Positions 7,649 to 13,370 of a DNA stretch of 16,821 nt are shown here, one piece after another. The notes under the pieces were generated by a model. The model had not been told where the DNA came from. It saw only the letters and a program-made list of their open reading frames with translations, and ran no database searches. The position numbers and the translations under genes are program-made. The stretch comes from Methylobacteriaceae bacterium (GTDB lineage Bacteria > Pseudomonadota > Alphaproteobacteria > Rhizobiales > Beijerinckiaceae). Each line of letters opens with the position of its first letter. Position 1 is the first letter of the stretch. The stretch is taken from positions 1 through 16,821 of the forward strand of contig JAISTL010000082.1 of the NCBI GenBank assembly GCA_031272615.1, written 5' to 3'.

Positions 7649-8452
7649 TCAACCGGGCTGCCCTTCCGCCGGGACGGCGCCGTCGGCGGCCCACTTTTCC
7701 AGCACATCGACCAGCGGTGGGGCGAGACGGACAAAAACCTGCCGGCGGATGGCGTCGGGGATACCGTAAGCGGCTTCGGCGATGGAGCCGGTGATGGCGG
7801 CAAGCGTGTCGGAATCGCCGCCGATGGAGACGGCGTTACGCAGCGCATCCTCAAAATCCGTGCTCTCGAGAAAGGCGATGACCGCCGGCGGCACGGTGCC
7901 CCTGCAGCTGACGTCAAACATGTACCAGGGGCGGATACTGTCGAGGGTCGGGCTCAGGTCATAGTTGAACCGCTGCTCGATATATGCCCGGATGCCTTGT
8001 TTGGGTTCAAGCCGCCGGGCGAGAAATATGGCGGCGGTGACCGCCTGCGCCCCGGCAACAGCCTCGGGATGATTGTGGGTGACGGCGGCGGTGACGGCGG
8101 CGCAGGCTTCCACTTCCTCAAGGGTCTTCAGGCGTCGCCACCAGCCCACCGGCGAAACACGCATGGCGGAACCATTGCCCCAGCTGTTGTACGGCTCCCG
8201 GTTTTCCGAAAACAACCAGTGTTTGAAGCGGCCGCCGTAACCGGCGCGGGGAAACATGCGCCCGAACAGCTTCATGGAATTGACCATATCCCTGGCGCTG
8301 CCGCCTTTCAGCAGCGCGTCGGCGACGGCGACAGTCATCACCGTATCGTCGGTGAAGTGGGATTTGCTGTTGAACAGCGGGAAAGCTTTGCTCTTGATAT
8401 TGTGCCACTCATAGACGGAGCCGACAATATCACCGATGACGGCGCCCAACAT
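7649..8452 (-). CDS. ADP-ribosylglycohydrolase (DraG/ARH) family protein
   Basis: A 267-residue member of the ADP-ribosylglycohydrolase fold, whose characterised relatives (DraG, ARH1, ARH3) remove ADP-ribose from proteins or other acceptors with two active-site Mg2+ ions. The N-terminus reads GAVIGDIVGSVYEW, with Glu15 as candidate catalytic acid; the metal motif FTDDT is at residues 33-37 and the second metal motif GGDSDT at 211-216, so all visible metal ligands are intact. GGAGG lies five bases upstream of the ATG. No matching ADP-ribosyltransferase (such as DraT) is in the window, so the target is unknown. It lies 89 bases after lexA and 58 before the EFR1-type gene, in the same direction, which suggests co-transcription. 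Family assignment is secure; substrate is not. Confidence 0.9.
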   Translation of the reverse strand: MLGAVIGDIVGSVYEWHNIKSKAFPLFNSKSHFTDDTVMTVAVADALLKGGSARDMVNSMKLFGRMFPRAGYGGRFKHWLFSENREPYNSWGNGSAMRVSPVGWWRRLKTLEEVEACAAVTAAVTHNHPEAVAGAQAVTAAIFLARRLEPKQGIRAYIEQRFNYDLSPTLDSIRPWYMFDVSCRGTVPPAVIAFLESTDFEDALRNAVSIGGDSDTLAAITGSIAEAAYGIPDAIRRQVFVRLAPPLVDVLEKWAADGAVPAEGQPG

Positions 8453-8541
8453 CAGCGCCTCCTTTCACTTCCCGGCATCACCGGCTCCGGCGAACCGCGA
8501 GGCCCGCCGGTTGGCGCGACGATGCGAAAACCCGCCTTCGC

Positions 8542-9252
8542 TCAGTATTTGCGCAGCAGGCAGACCAGACGCCCCTGGATGGCGACGCGGTCCGGCCCGA
8601 GGACGCGGGTTTCATAGGCCTGGTTGGCGGCTTCCAGGGCAATGGACGAACCGCGGCGGCGCAGACGCTTCAGCGTGGCTTCCTCGTCGTCGATGAGAGC
8701 GACGATGATGTCACCGGTATCGGCGGATTCCTGGCGGCGGATCACCGCCATGTCACCGTCGAGAATGCCCGCTTCGATCATGGAATCGCCGTGGACCTCG
8801 AGGGCGAAATGCTCTCCCGGAGGCAGGAAATCCACCGGCACGGGAATGGACCCGGTTTGGTGCTGGATGGCGGAGACCGGCGTTCCCGCGGCTATGCGCC
8901 CCATCACCGGAATGTCATTGGAGGTGTCCCGCGATTGCGGTTGGCGGCTGCGCGCACTGATGCCGCTGGTTACACCGCCCGGGAACGGGCCGGGGAAAAC
9001 ACCCGGCGGATAGGGCGAGCGCTGGGCATGGGCGAGATCGGCCGGCAGTTTGATAACCTCCATGGCCCGCGCCCGGTTGGGCATACGGCGGATGAACCCG
9101 CGTTCCTCCAGGGCGGTGACCAGACGATGAATGCCGGATTTGGATTTCAGGCCCAGCTTTTCCTTCATTTCGTCATAGGAAGGGGGAACCCCGTCGGAAT
9201 ACAGGCGCTCCTGAATGAATCGCAACAGTTCCCTCTGTTTTGGCGTCAACAT
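8542..9252 (-). CDS. lexA: LexA repressor (SOS regulon repressor, self-cleaving)
   Basis: A 236-residue SOS repressor. The N-terminal winged-helix DNA-binding domain (1-70) begins [10 protein letters not shown] and contains the [19 protein letters not shown] recognition region. The C-terminal S24 peptidase domain has the self-cleavage site Ala122-Gly123 in RIAAGTP, Ser157 in [10 protein letters not shown] and Lys195 in ATLKR, so autoproteolysis upon RecA activation should work. The linker between the domains is long and rich in Pro/Gly (about residues 78-112), longer than in E. coli LexA (202 residues in total) as is common in alphaproteobacteria. The ATG at 9252 is preferred over a start ten residues upstream because it gives the canonical N-terminus and has GAGAGG seven bases upstream. 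Probably autoregulated through the SOS box at 9521-9535. Confidence 0.97.
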   Translation of the reverse strand: MLTPKQRELLRFIQERLYSDGVPPSYDEMKEKLGLKSKSGIHRLVTALEERGFIRRMPNRARAMEVIKLPADLAHAQRSPYPPGVFPGPFPGGVTSGISARSRQPQSRDTSNDIPVMGRIAAGTPVSAIQHQTGSIPVPVDFLPPGEHFALEVHGDSMIEAGILDGDMAVIRRQESADTGDIIVALIDDEEATLKRLRRRGSSIALEAANQAYETRVLGPDRVAIQGRLVCLLRKY

Positions 9253-9509
9253 GGAAAGACCTCTCGTTATTCTGACCACCAAACGATTACGGGAAGCGGC
9301 GGGTGGTTGAACTGCACCGCTTTCGAATGATGAACTTCCGGGACAAATGTTCCCGCAGACGGTGATGCGCGCTCAACAGGAGTACACAGCGCAGCTTTTG
9401 AGAGAACCGGCGGATACCGGGGGAGCAAAACCTGCCGTTTGTTCCTGTTTTCGCGGTCATTTCACCGCTCTTACACACATAAAACGCATATCAAAAACAA
9501 ATTCTGAAC

Positions 9510-9540
9510 ATTATATAAATGTTCATCGTGCGTTCTGCAA
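9510..9540 (-). promoter_or_regulatory. Putative lexA promoter overlapping the SOS box
   Basis: On the minus strand, TTGCAG (9540-9535) serves as candidate -35, followed by TATATA (9517-9512, 17-base spacer) or TATAAT (9515-9510, 19-base spacer) as -10. The SOS box lies in the spacer, where LexA would block RNA polymerase. It stands out as an AT-rich island in GC-rich DNA. It would give lexA a 5' untranslated region of about 250 bases; a closer promoter cannot be excluded. Confidence 0.55.
9521..9535 (-). promoter_or_regulatory. Alphaproteobacterial SOS box (LexA operator)
   Basis: GTTC-ATCGTGC-GTTC on the plus strand, that is GAAC-N7-GAAC read toward lexA, matches the direct-repeat GTTC-N7-GTTC consensus of alphaproteobacterial LexA exactly. 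The adjoining GAACATTATATAAATGTTC (9506-9524) shares the first GTTC and is an inverted repeat with 7-bp arms. Confidence 0.78.
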
Positions 9541-9815
9541 GCGAAAAATGGGGCCGCAAACGCATTTTGACATGTTTTGTATGTCTTCGGGCGTGAACAG
9601 AACGGATATCGAAACCGCCGGCGCGTCGCGGGAACGGTGATAACGTGAGAAGGGCGCACGTCCGGGCGGTTTATCGGTGGATTCGCGCCCAAGGCGGTGT
9701 ATAAGCGCCAGGCGGCCCTCCCGGCGGCGACTTGACAAGGTGAGTCGCTCCAGCCCGGCGCTGCGCCAACGCCCGCGGAAAGTGGAACATCGCAGGCACA
9801 ACCGGGTCTATCACG

Positions 9816-10592
9816 ATGCTGAACGCTCTTCTGCCGCCTGATGTCTCCATGGGTTTCGCCATGGTTCTGGTCGTCACCAGCTTTTTCACCTCGGCGATCA
9901 CCGCCGCCTTCGGCCTGGGCGGTGGGGTCGCGCTGCTGGCGGTGATGGGAATGGGGCTGCCGTCAACCAGCCTTGTTCCGGTTCATGGAGTTGTGCAGTT
10001 CGGTTCCAATTTCGGCCGGATGTTCGTTCAACGCCTGCATATCGTCCGGCCGCTGGTCGGATGGTTCATCATCGGCGCCGTTATCGGCACCCTCATCGGC
10101 ACGCCTTTTGCCGCCATGTTGCCGGACAGGGTGGCGAAGGTGGCGCTGGCGCTGTTTATCCTGTGGAACACCCATCGCCGGAAGGGAAAGCAGACATCGC
10201 TCAGCCACGCCCGTTTCGTGTTCGGCGGGGTTGTGTCGAGTTTCGCGTCGATGATTGTCGGCGCCACCGGACCGCTGGTGTCGAGCCTGTTGGCGGGACG
10301 GGGACTCACCAAGCAGCCGCTGGTCGCCACCAATGCCGCGTGCATGGTGGTGCAGCATTTCCTGAAAATCGTCGCTTTCGGCGTTGTCGGCTTTGCCTAT
10401 TGGGCCTGGGCGCCTCTCATCGCGGCGATGATTGTCGTCGGGTTCGCGGGGACCGTGGTCGGCAGCCGGTTGCTGGACAAGATGCCCGATCGCTCGTTCC
10501 GCACTGTATTCAAGGTGTTGATCACCCTGTTGGCGCTGCAGATTCTGTGGAACGCGGTTGCGCCGGTCCTTATTGCTTTGTGGGCTTCATGA
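9816..10592 (+). CDS. TSUP (TauE/SafE) family membrane permease
   Basis: A 258-residue integral membrane protein of the TSUP family (DUF81/TauE-SafE), whose studied members move sulfite, sulfonates or other small organosulfur anions. Seen: FFTSAITAAFGLGGGVALLAVM near the N-terminus, PVHGVVQFGSNFGR, and the second-half repeat VGATGPLVSSLL with KQPLVATNAACMVVQHFLKI; seven to eight hydrophobic segments. The ATG at 9816 has no obvious Shine-Dalgarno sequence; an in-frame ATG at 9849 is the alternative. It stands alone between divergent lexA and the B12-regulated exbB operon; nothing nearby indicates its substrate. Confidence 0.85.
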   Translation: MLNALLPPDVSMGFAMVLVVTSFFTSAITAAFGLGGGVALLAVMGMGLPSTSLVPVHGVVQFGSNFGRMFVQRLHIVRPLVGWFIIGAVIGTLIGTPFAAMLPDRVAKVALALFILWNTHRRKGKQTSLSHARFVFGGVVSSFASMIVGATGPLVSSLLAGRGLTKQPLVATNAACMVVQHFLKIVAFGVVGFAYWAWAPLIAAMIVVGFAGTVVGSRLLDKMPDRSFRTVFKVLITLLALQILWNAVAPVLIALWAS

Positions 10593-10612
10593 GCGGGCGT
10601 GACCATTTCCCG

Positions 10613-10644
10613 GCTTGACCGCCCCCGGCGCTTGGGGGTAGAGG
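10613..10644 (+). promoter_or_regulatory. Putative promoter of the first cobalamin riboswitch leader
   Basis: TTGACC (10615-10620) and TAGAGG (10639-10644) at 18-base spacing. The 11-mer GCTTGACCGCC (10613-10623) occurs again at 12978-12988 upstream of the second cobalamin riboswitch, which supports a functional promoter element. The spacer contains CCCCC/GGGGG arms (10622-10626, 10635-10639). Confidence 0.45.
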
Positions 10645-10790
10645 TTTGTCGGTGCAAGGGAAGCCGGTGGAAATCCGGCGCGGGCCCGCCGCTGTAACCG
10701 GGGATGACGGCCGTTCAACGCCAATGGTTGGAAACAACTGTGAAGGCACGGCCGGAAAAGGATCCGGGAGTCAGAAGACCTGCACCGGGG
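10640..10790 (+). ncRNA. Cobalamin riboswitch aptamer upstream of exbB-exbD-tonB
   Basis: Conserved core in the right order: GGTGCAAGGGAAGCCGGTGG (10651-10670), AATCCGGCGCGGGCCCGCCG, CTGTAACCGG, GAAGGCACGGCC, and the B12 box GAGTCAGAAGACCTGC (10768-10783). The outer helix can close by CGGTGC (10650-10655) with GCACCG (10782-10787). This class binds adenosylcobalamin or related corrinoids and lowers expression of the downstream genes, so the TonB energising complex is predicted to be made when B12 is scarce. No intrinsic terminator follows, so control is probably at translation (see 10834-10859). Confidence 0.95.
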
Positions 10791-10833
10791 CCGTGCTTCG
10801 TTCGGCAAAGCGTTTGCGGCCCGGGAGCGCCTG

Positions 10834-10944
10834 TCCGCGTTCGCGGAAGAGTTCTCCGCAGCATTTCATCTCAGGCAACAGGGCGTTTGGGATCATTTCG
10901 GCTTGAAGACCGGCCGATGACGGCGGGCCTTCGCGCGGCGGGAG
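10834..10944 (+). promoter_or_regulatory. Candidate expression platform of riboswitch 1 (mutually exclusive hairpins, exbB RBS)
   Basis: GCGGA (10843-10847) can pair with TCCGC just upstream (10834-10838) or TCCGC just downstream (10855-10859), but not both. If the first pairing forms, the freed CTCCGC (10854-10859) can pair with GCGGGAG (10938-10944), the exbB ribosome-binding site, leaving one bulge. This is a plausible translational switch; it is inferred from complementarity only. Confidence 0.4.
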
Positions 10945-10950
10945 ACTGGA

Positions 10951-11625
10951 ATGCCCGGTGAAACCTTGTCTGTCAGGGATATGCTTGTCCACGCCGACCC
11001 GGTGGTGCAGGGGGTGATGGTGCTGCTGTTCCTGGCCTCGCTGTTCAGTTGGGCCATCATCATCGAAAAGGCCCTGCTGCTGCGGCGCGAAGCCTCGGAC
11101 GCCCGGTTGTTCAACCGGCGAACCGCCCAACTCGGGCAGGGACTCGAAGCCGTTGAACTACCGGGGGTTTATCGCACGGTGGTTGACGCGGGCACGGCCG
11201 AGGCCCGTGACGGCGCCGGGGCGGAAAGCCGCGCGGATTATCGGGAACGGGTGGAACGGGCCATGCGCGCGGCGTTGGCGCAACACCTGGACGGGCTCTC
11301 CCGACGCGTCGCCTGGCTTGCCAGCATCGGGGCAACGAGTCCGTTCGTCGGGCTGTTCGGAACGGTGTGGGGCATTATGCACAGCTTTATCGGAATCGCC
11401 GGTTCCGGTGAAACGACGCTGGCGGTGGTGGCGCCCGGCATCGCCGAAGCGCTGTTTGCCACAGCGATGGGGCTTGTCGCCGCCATTCCGGCGGTGGTGG
11501 CCTACAACAAGATTTCCGGGTCGCTGAAAGATGCGCAGCGGGAAGCGCTCCACGGCATCGGCGCCGTCGGGAATCACCTGGCGAAACGGCATTTTGAAGA
11601 ACTCGAAGGCAGGGGACGGGGATGA
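10951..11625 (+). CDS. exbB: TonB-system proton channel subunit ExbB (MotA/TolQ/ExbB family)
   Basis: Inner-membrane subunit that, with ExbD, converts the proton gradient into work on TonB. It has 224 residues and three transmembrane helices: about 18-40, a second containing GLFGTVWGIM (134-143), and a third containing ATAMGLVAAIPAVVAYN (170-186). The Thr residues in the last two helices (Thr138, Thr171) sit where the proton-path threonines of the family lie. GGGAG lies six bases before the ATG. The stop overlaps the exbD start (ATGA). ExbB and TolQ are close relatives; the adjoining tonB and the B12 riboswitch favour ExbB. Confidence 0.92.
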   Translation: MPGETLSVRDMLVHADPVVQGVMVLLFLASLFSWAIIIEKALLLRREASDARLFNRRTAQLGQGLEAVELPGVYRTVVDAGTAEARDGAGAESRADYRERVERAMRAALAQHLDGLSRRVAWLASIGATSPFVGLFGTVWGIMHSFIGIAGSGETTLAVVAPGIAEALFATAMGLVAAIPAVVAYNKISGSLKDAQREALHGIGAVGNHLAKRHFEELEGRGRG

Positions 11626-12053
11626 TCGAGCGGGAGCAGGCGGACGAGCGCGGCGGCGCGGAGCTGATTTCCGATATCAATGTGACACCGTTTATCGACA
11701 TCATGCTGGTGTTGTTGATCATTTTCATGGTGACGGCGCCGCTGATGGTGGGCGGCGTGTCGGTGAGTCTGCCGAAAATCGGCGGCGAGGCCATAACCAG
11801 ACCGGAAAAGCCGGTGATTGTCAGTCTCGATGCCGACAGCCGGGTGTTCATCGACAAGCGTGAAGTGCCGGCGGAGGAGCGCGACGAACTGTTCAAAACG
11901 CTGGCGCGGCAATCGGAGAGCGGCGAAGTGTATGTGCGCGGCGACGGCGCCATTGCCTATGCCCGGGTGATGGAACTGATGGGCGAATTGGGAGACGCGG
12001 GGTTCGCGCGGGTTATTCTCGTGGCGGACCTCAAGCCGGGCGGCGGAAAATGA
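11622..12053 (+). CDS. exbD: TonB-system subunit ExbD (ExbD/TolR family)
   Basis: A 143-residue protein with a short cytoplasmic N-terminus, one membrane helix and a periplasmic domain; it forms the ExbB-ExbD motor. The motif DINVTPFIDIMLVLLIIFMV includes Asp26, the membrane aspartate equivalent to the essential Asp25 of E. coli ExbD. The following PLMVGGVSVSLP is also typical. The ATG overlaps the exbB stop by four bases (ATGA), with a purine-rich GGGGACGGGG run just upstream. The tonB gene follows after 20 bases. Confidence 0.94.
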   Translation: MIEREQADERGGAELISDINVTPFIDIMLVLLIIFMVTAPLMVGGVSVSLPKIGGEAITRPEKPVIVSLDADSRVFIDKREVPAEERDELFKTLARQSESGEVYVRGDGAIAYARVMELMGELGDAGFARVILVADLKPGGGK

Positions 12054-12073
12054 TGTAGGGCGGGAAACGGCCG

Positions 12074-12976
12074 GTGGCGAAGGGTTCATCCTCACAGCAA
12101 AGGTATACATGGCCCGTGGCACTGCTGGCCGCGTCGGTGTTGCACGCCGCCGCGGCCGTCTCGGTGACCTACGGCGCCTGGGGCGTTCCGCAGGACCGGT
12201 TGACGCCGCTGGCTTCCATGGATTTCGCACAGTTTGACCCGCTCGGCGCGGCGCAAACCGAAGTGGCCCAAACCGGGGAATCACCCGAGCCTGAGCCCGA
12301 GCCCGAGCCGTCGGCCGCCGTTCCGGCGCCGACTCCGGCCCCCGACCCGGAACCGCTGCCGGCGGAAGACCCGCGCGTGATTGACGGGGCGGCGCAGGAG
12401 CCGGAAAGCGTGCCGGTTTCACCGACTCCCGAGGCGACTCCCACACCGGCGCCTGTTCCAAGCGCCACTCCCACTCCCACACCGACTCCGGACGTCACTC
12501 CGACTCCAACGCCCCTGCCGAGCGCGACGCCGACTCCGACACCCGTTTTGAGCGTGCCGCCGACATCCACACCAATTCCAACCGCGGTGACGCGCAAAGT
12601 GACTCGCGCCGCGGAAAGGGTTTCGGCGACATCGGCGAAGGGTGGGGTTGCCGGCGCGTCGGTCGGCACGGGCAAGGGCGACCCCGACGCGTACAAGGTG
12701 TACGCGGCGGAAATCCGCAACCGTATGGCCCGGTATCTCAAATATCCCTCCGAAGCGCGCTCGCGCGGGCTGGAGGGTGTGGCGACGGTGACGTTCACGG
12801 TGGAGAGTTCCGGGCGCATCGTCAACGTCCGTGTTGTCAAGGGGTCCGGTCAGCGTGTGCTCGATGACGAGGCGTCGGCGCTGATGCGACGCATTTCGCC
12901 GCTGCCGCCGATTCCCGCCGCGGTAAAACGCCCGAAACTTGTTTTCACCGTTCCAATTCGCTTCAAGCTGCGCTGA
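12074..12976 (+). CDS. tonB: TonB energy-transducing protein
   Basis: A 300-residue protein that spans the periplasm and passes energy from ExbBD to outer-membrane receptors. It has a single N-terminal helix (about residues 13-36) with His24 at the position of the conserved TonB histidine, a Pro-rich spacer (about 70-175) with Pro-Glu repeats followed by Thr-Pro repeats, and a C-terminal TonB domain (about 207-300) with YPSEARSRGLEGVATVTFTV and VVKGSGQRVLDDEA. GTG at 12074 is the likely start, with GGGA eight bases upstream; the nearby ATG at 12109 is out of frame. The last gene of the riboswitch-controlled transcript; it probably serves the BtuB-type receptor encoded next. Confidence 0.9.
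   Translation: MAKGSSSQQRYTWPVALLAASVLHAAAAVSVTYGAWGVPQDRLTPLASMDFAQFDPLGAAQTEVAQTGESPEPEPEPEPSAAVPAPTPAPDPEPLPAEDPRVIDGAAQEPESVPVSPTPEATPTPAPVPSATPTPTPTPDVTPTPTPLPSATPTPTPVLSVPPTSTPIPTAVTRKVTRAAERVSATSAKGGVAGASVGTGKGDPDAYKVYAAEIRNRMARYLKYPSEARSRGLEGVATVTFTVESSGRIVNVRVVKGSGQRVLDDEASALMRRISPLPPIPAAVKRPKLVFTVPIRFKLR
12405..12590 (+). repeat. Thr-Pro low-complexity repeat within tonB
   Basis: Repeated ACTCC/ACGCC-type codon pairs encode runs such as TPTPTPTPDVTPTPTPLPSA, with an imperfect unit of about 15-16 residues (PSATPTPTP) occurring at least twice. Such tracts form an extended periplasmic spacer and are prone to length change by slippage. Confidence 0.75.
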
Positions 12977-12977
12977 C

Positions 12978-13009
12978 GCTTGACCGCCGGTTAACAGGGT
13001 GTTAATCGG
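12978..13009 (+). promoter_or_regulatory. Putative promoter and hairpin ahead of the second cobalamin riboswitch
   Basis: TTGACC (12980-12985) and TAATCG (13003-13008) at 17-base spacing; shares GCTTGACCGCC (12978-12988) with the first riboswitch promoter. The spacer and -10 lie inside a 9-10-bp inverted repeat, CCGGTTAAC/GTTAATCGG (12987-13009, one G-U pair), which could also act as the 3' hairpin of the tonB transcript or as an operator. It begins two bases after the tonB stop. Confidence 0.45.
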
Positions 13010-13020
13010 CAGGTCTGATG

Positions 13021-13200
13021 TTCAGGTGTGTCGTGATTGCACGACATGAAAAGGGAACCCCGTGTGAACCGGGGGCGAGCCCATCGCTGTGAGACCGTTC
13101 CCGGCCGTTGCGCCGGGGTTTTCGCCAAGCGTGTCACTGTCCGGGCAACCGGATGGGAAGGCCGCGAAGACCGGTTGAAGCCAGAAGACCTGCCTGGGCA
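13021..13200 (+). ncRNA. Cobalamin riboswitch aptamer upstream of the TonB-dependent receptor
   Basis: Core elements in order: AAAAGGGAACCCCGTGTGAA (13049-13068), CCGGGGGCGAGCCC, ATCGCTGTGAGACC, CACTGTCCGGGCAACCGG, GATGGGAAGGC, and B12 box AAGCCAGAAGACCTGCC (13178-13194). Outer pairing CAGGT (13023-13027) with ACCTG (13189-13193). An extra hairpin GTCGTG-ATTG-CACGAC (13030-13045) sits 5' of the core and is absent from the first riboswitch. It is followed by an intrinsic terminator, so control is by transcription termination. Confidence 0.96.
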
Positions 13201-13259
13201 TTCGATCTTGTGCGCTTGGGGTTTGAAGCGGCTCAGGAGTTTGTTTCAGGATAATAGGG

Positions 13260-13294
13260 CGTCCTGGATCCGGAGAGGATCCCGGGCGTTTTTT
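13260..13294 (+). terminator. Riboswitch-controlled intrinsic terminator before the receptor gene
   Basis: CGTCCTGGATCC (13260-13271) pairs with GGATCCCGGGCG (13277-13288), one mismatch and one G-U pair, loop GGAGA, then six T residues (13289-13294). CAGGA occurs twice upstream (13234-13238 and 13247-13251) and can pair with TCCTG (13262-13266) inside the 5' arm, offering an antiterminator. It lies about 60 bases after the B12 box and 76 before the gene. Confidence 0.85.
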
Positions 13295-13370
13295 ATTGCC
13301 GGAACGCCGGTAAGAGTCTGTTTTGGGTGACCCAGGGTGATGTCAACGTGATATTCAGGGAGTGAAGTTT

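Larger units (their letters stand above)
9253..9815. other. Intergenic region between lexA and the TSUP gene
   Basis: 563 bases without a supported gene. It holds the lexA promoter and SOS box, an AT-rich core around 9475-9590, and a small inverted repeat CGGGA-CAAATGT-TCCCG near 9338-9354. On the plus strand there are TTGACA sequences at 9567-9572 and 9732-9737 and TATAAG at 9700-9705, but none forms a convincing -35/-10 pair, so the promoter of the TSUP gene is not located. Short open frames here show no ribosome-binding site or family resemblance. Confidence 0.5.

Noticed and set aside
7591..7917. N-terminal extension of the EFR1-type protein by 109 residues
   Set aside because: Overlaps the ADP-ribosylhydrolase gene, is Pro/Ser/Arg-rich with no similarity to the family, and the start at 7590 has a good ribosome-binding site.
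9287..9640. Small open frames on both strands between lexA and the TSUP gene
   Set aside because: No ribosome-binding sites, biased Arg/Ser composition, and they cross the lexA promoter region.
12405..12590. Repeat tract as a CRISPR array or tandem-repeat element
   Set aside because: The repeats are in frame within tonB and encode the expected Pro-rich spacer; there are no unique spacers between fixed repeats.
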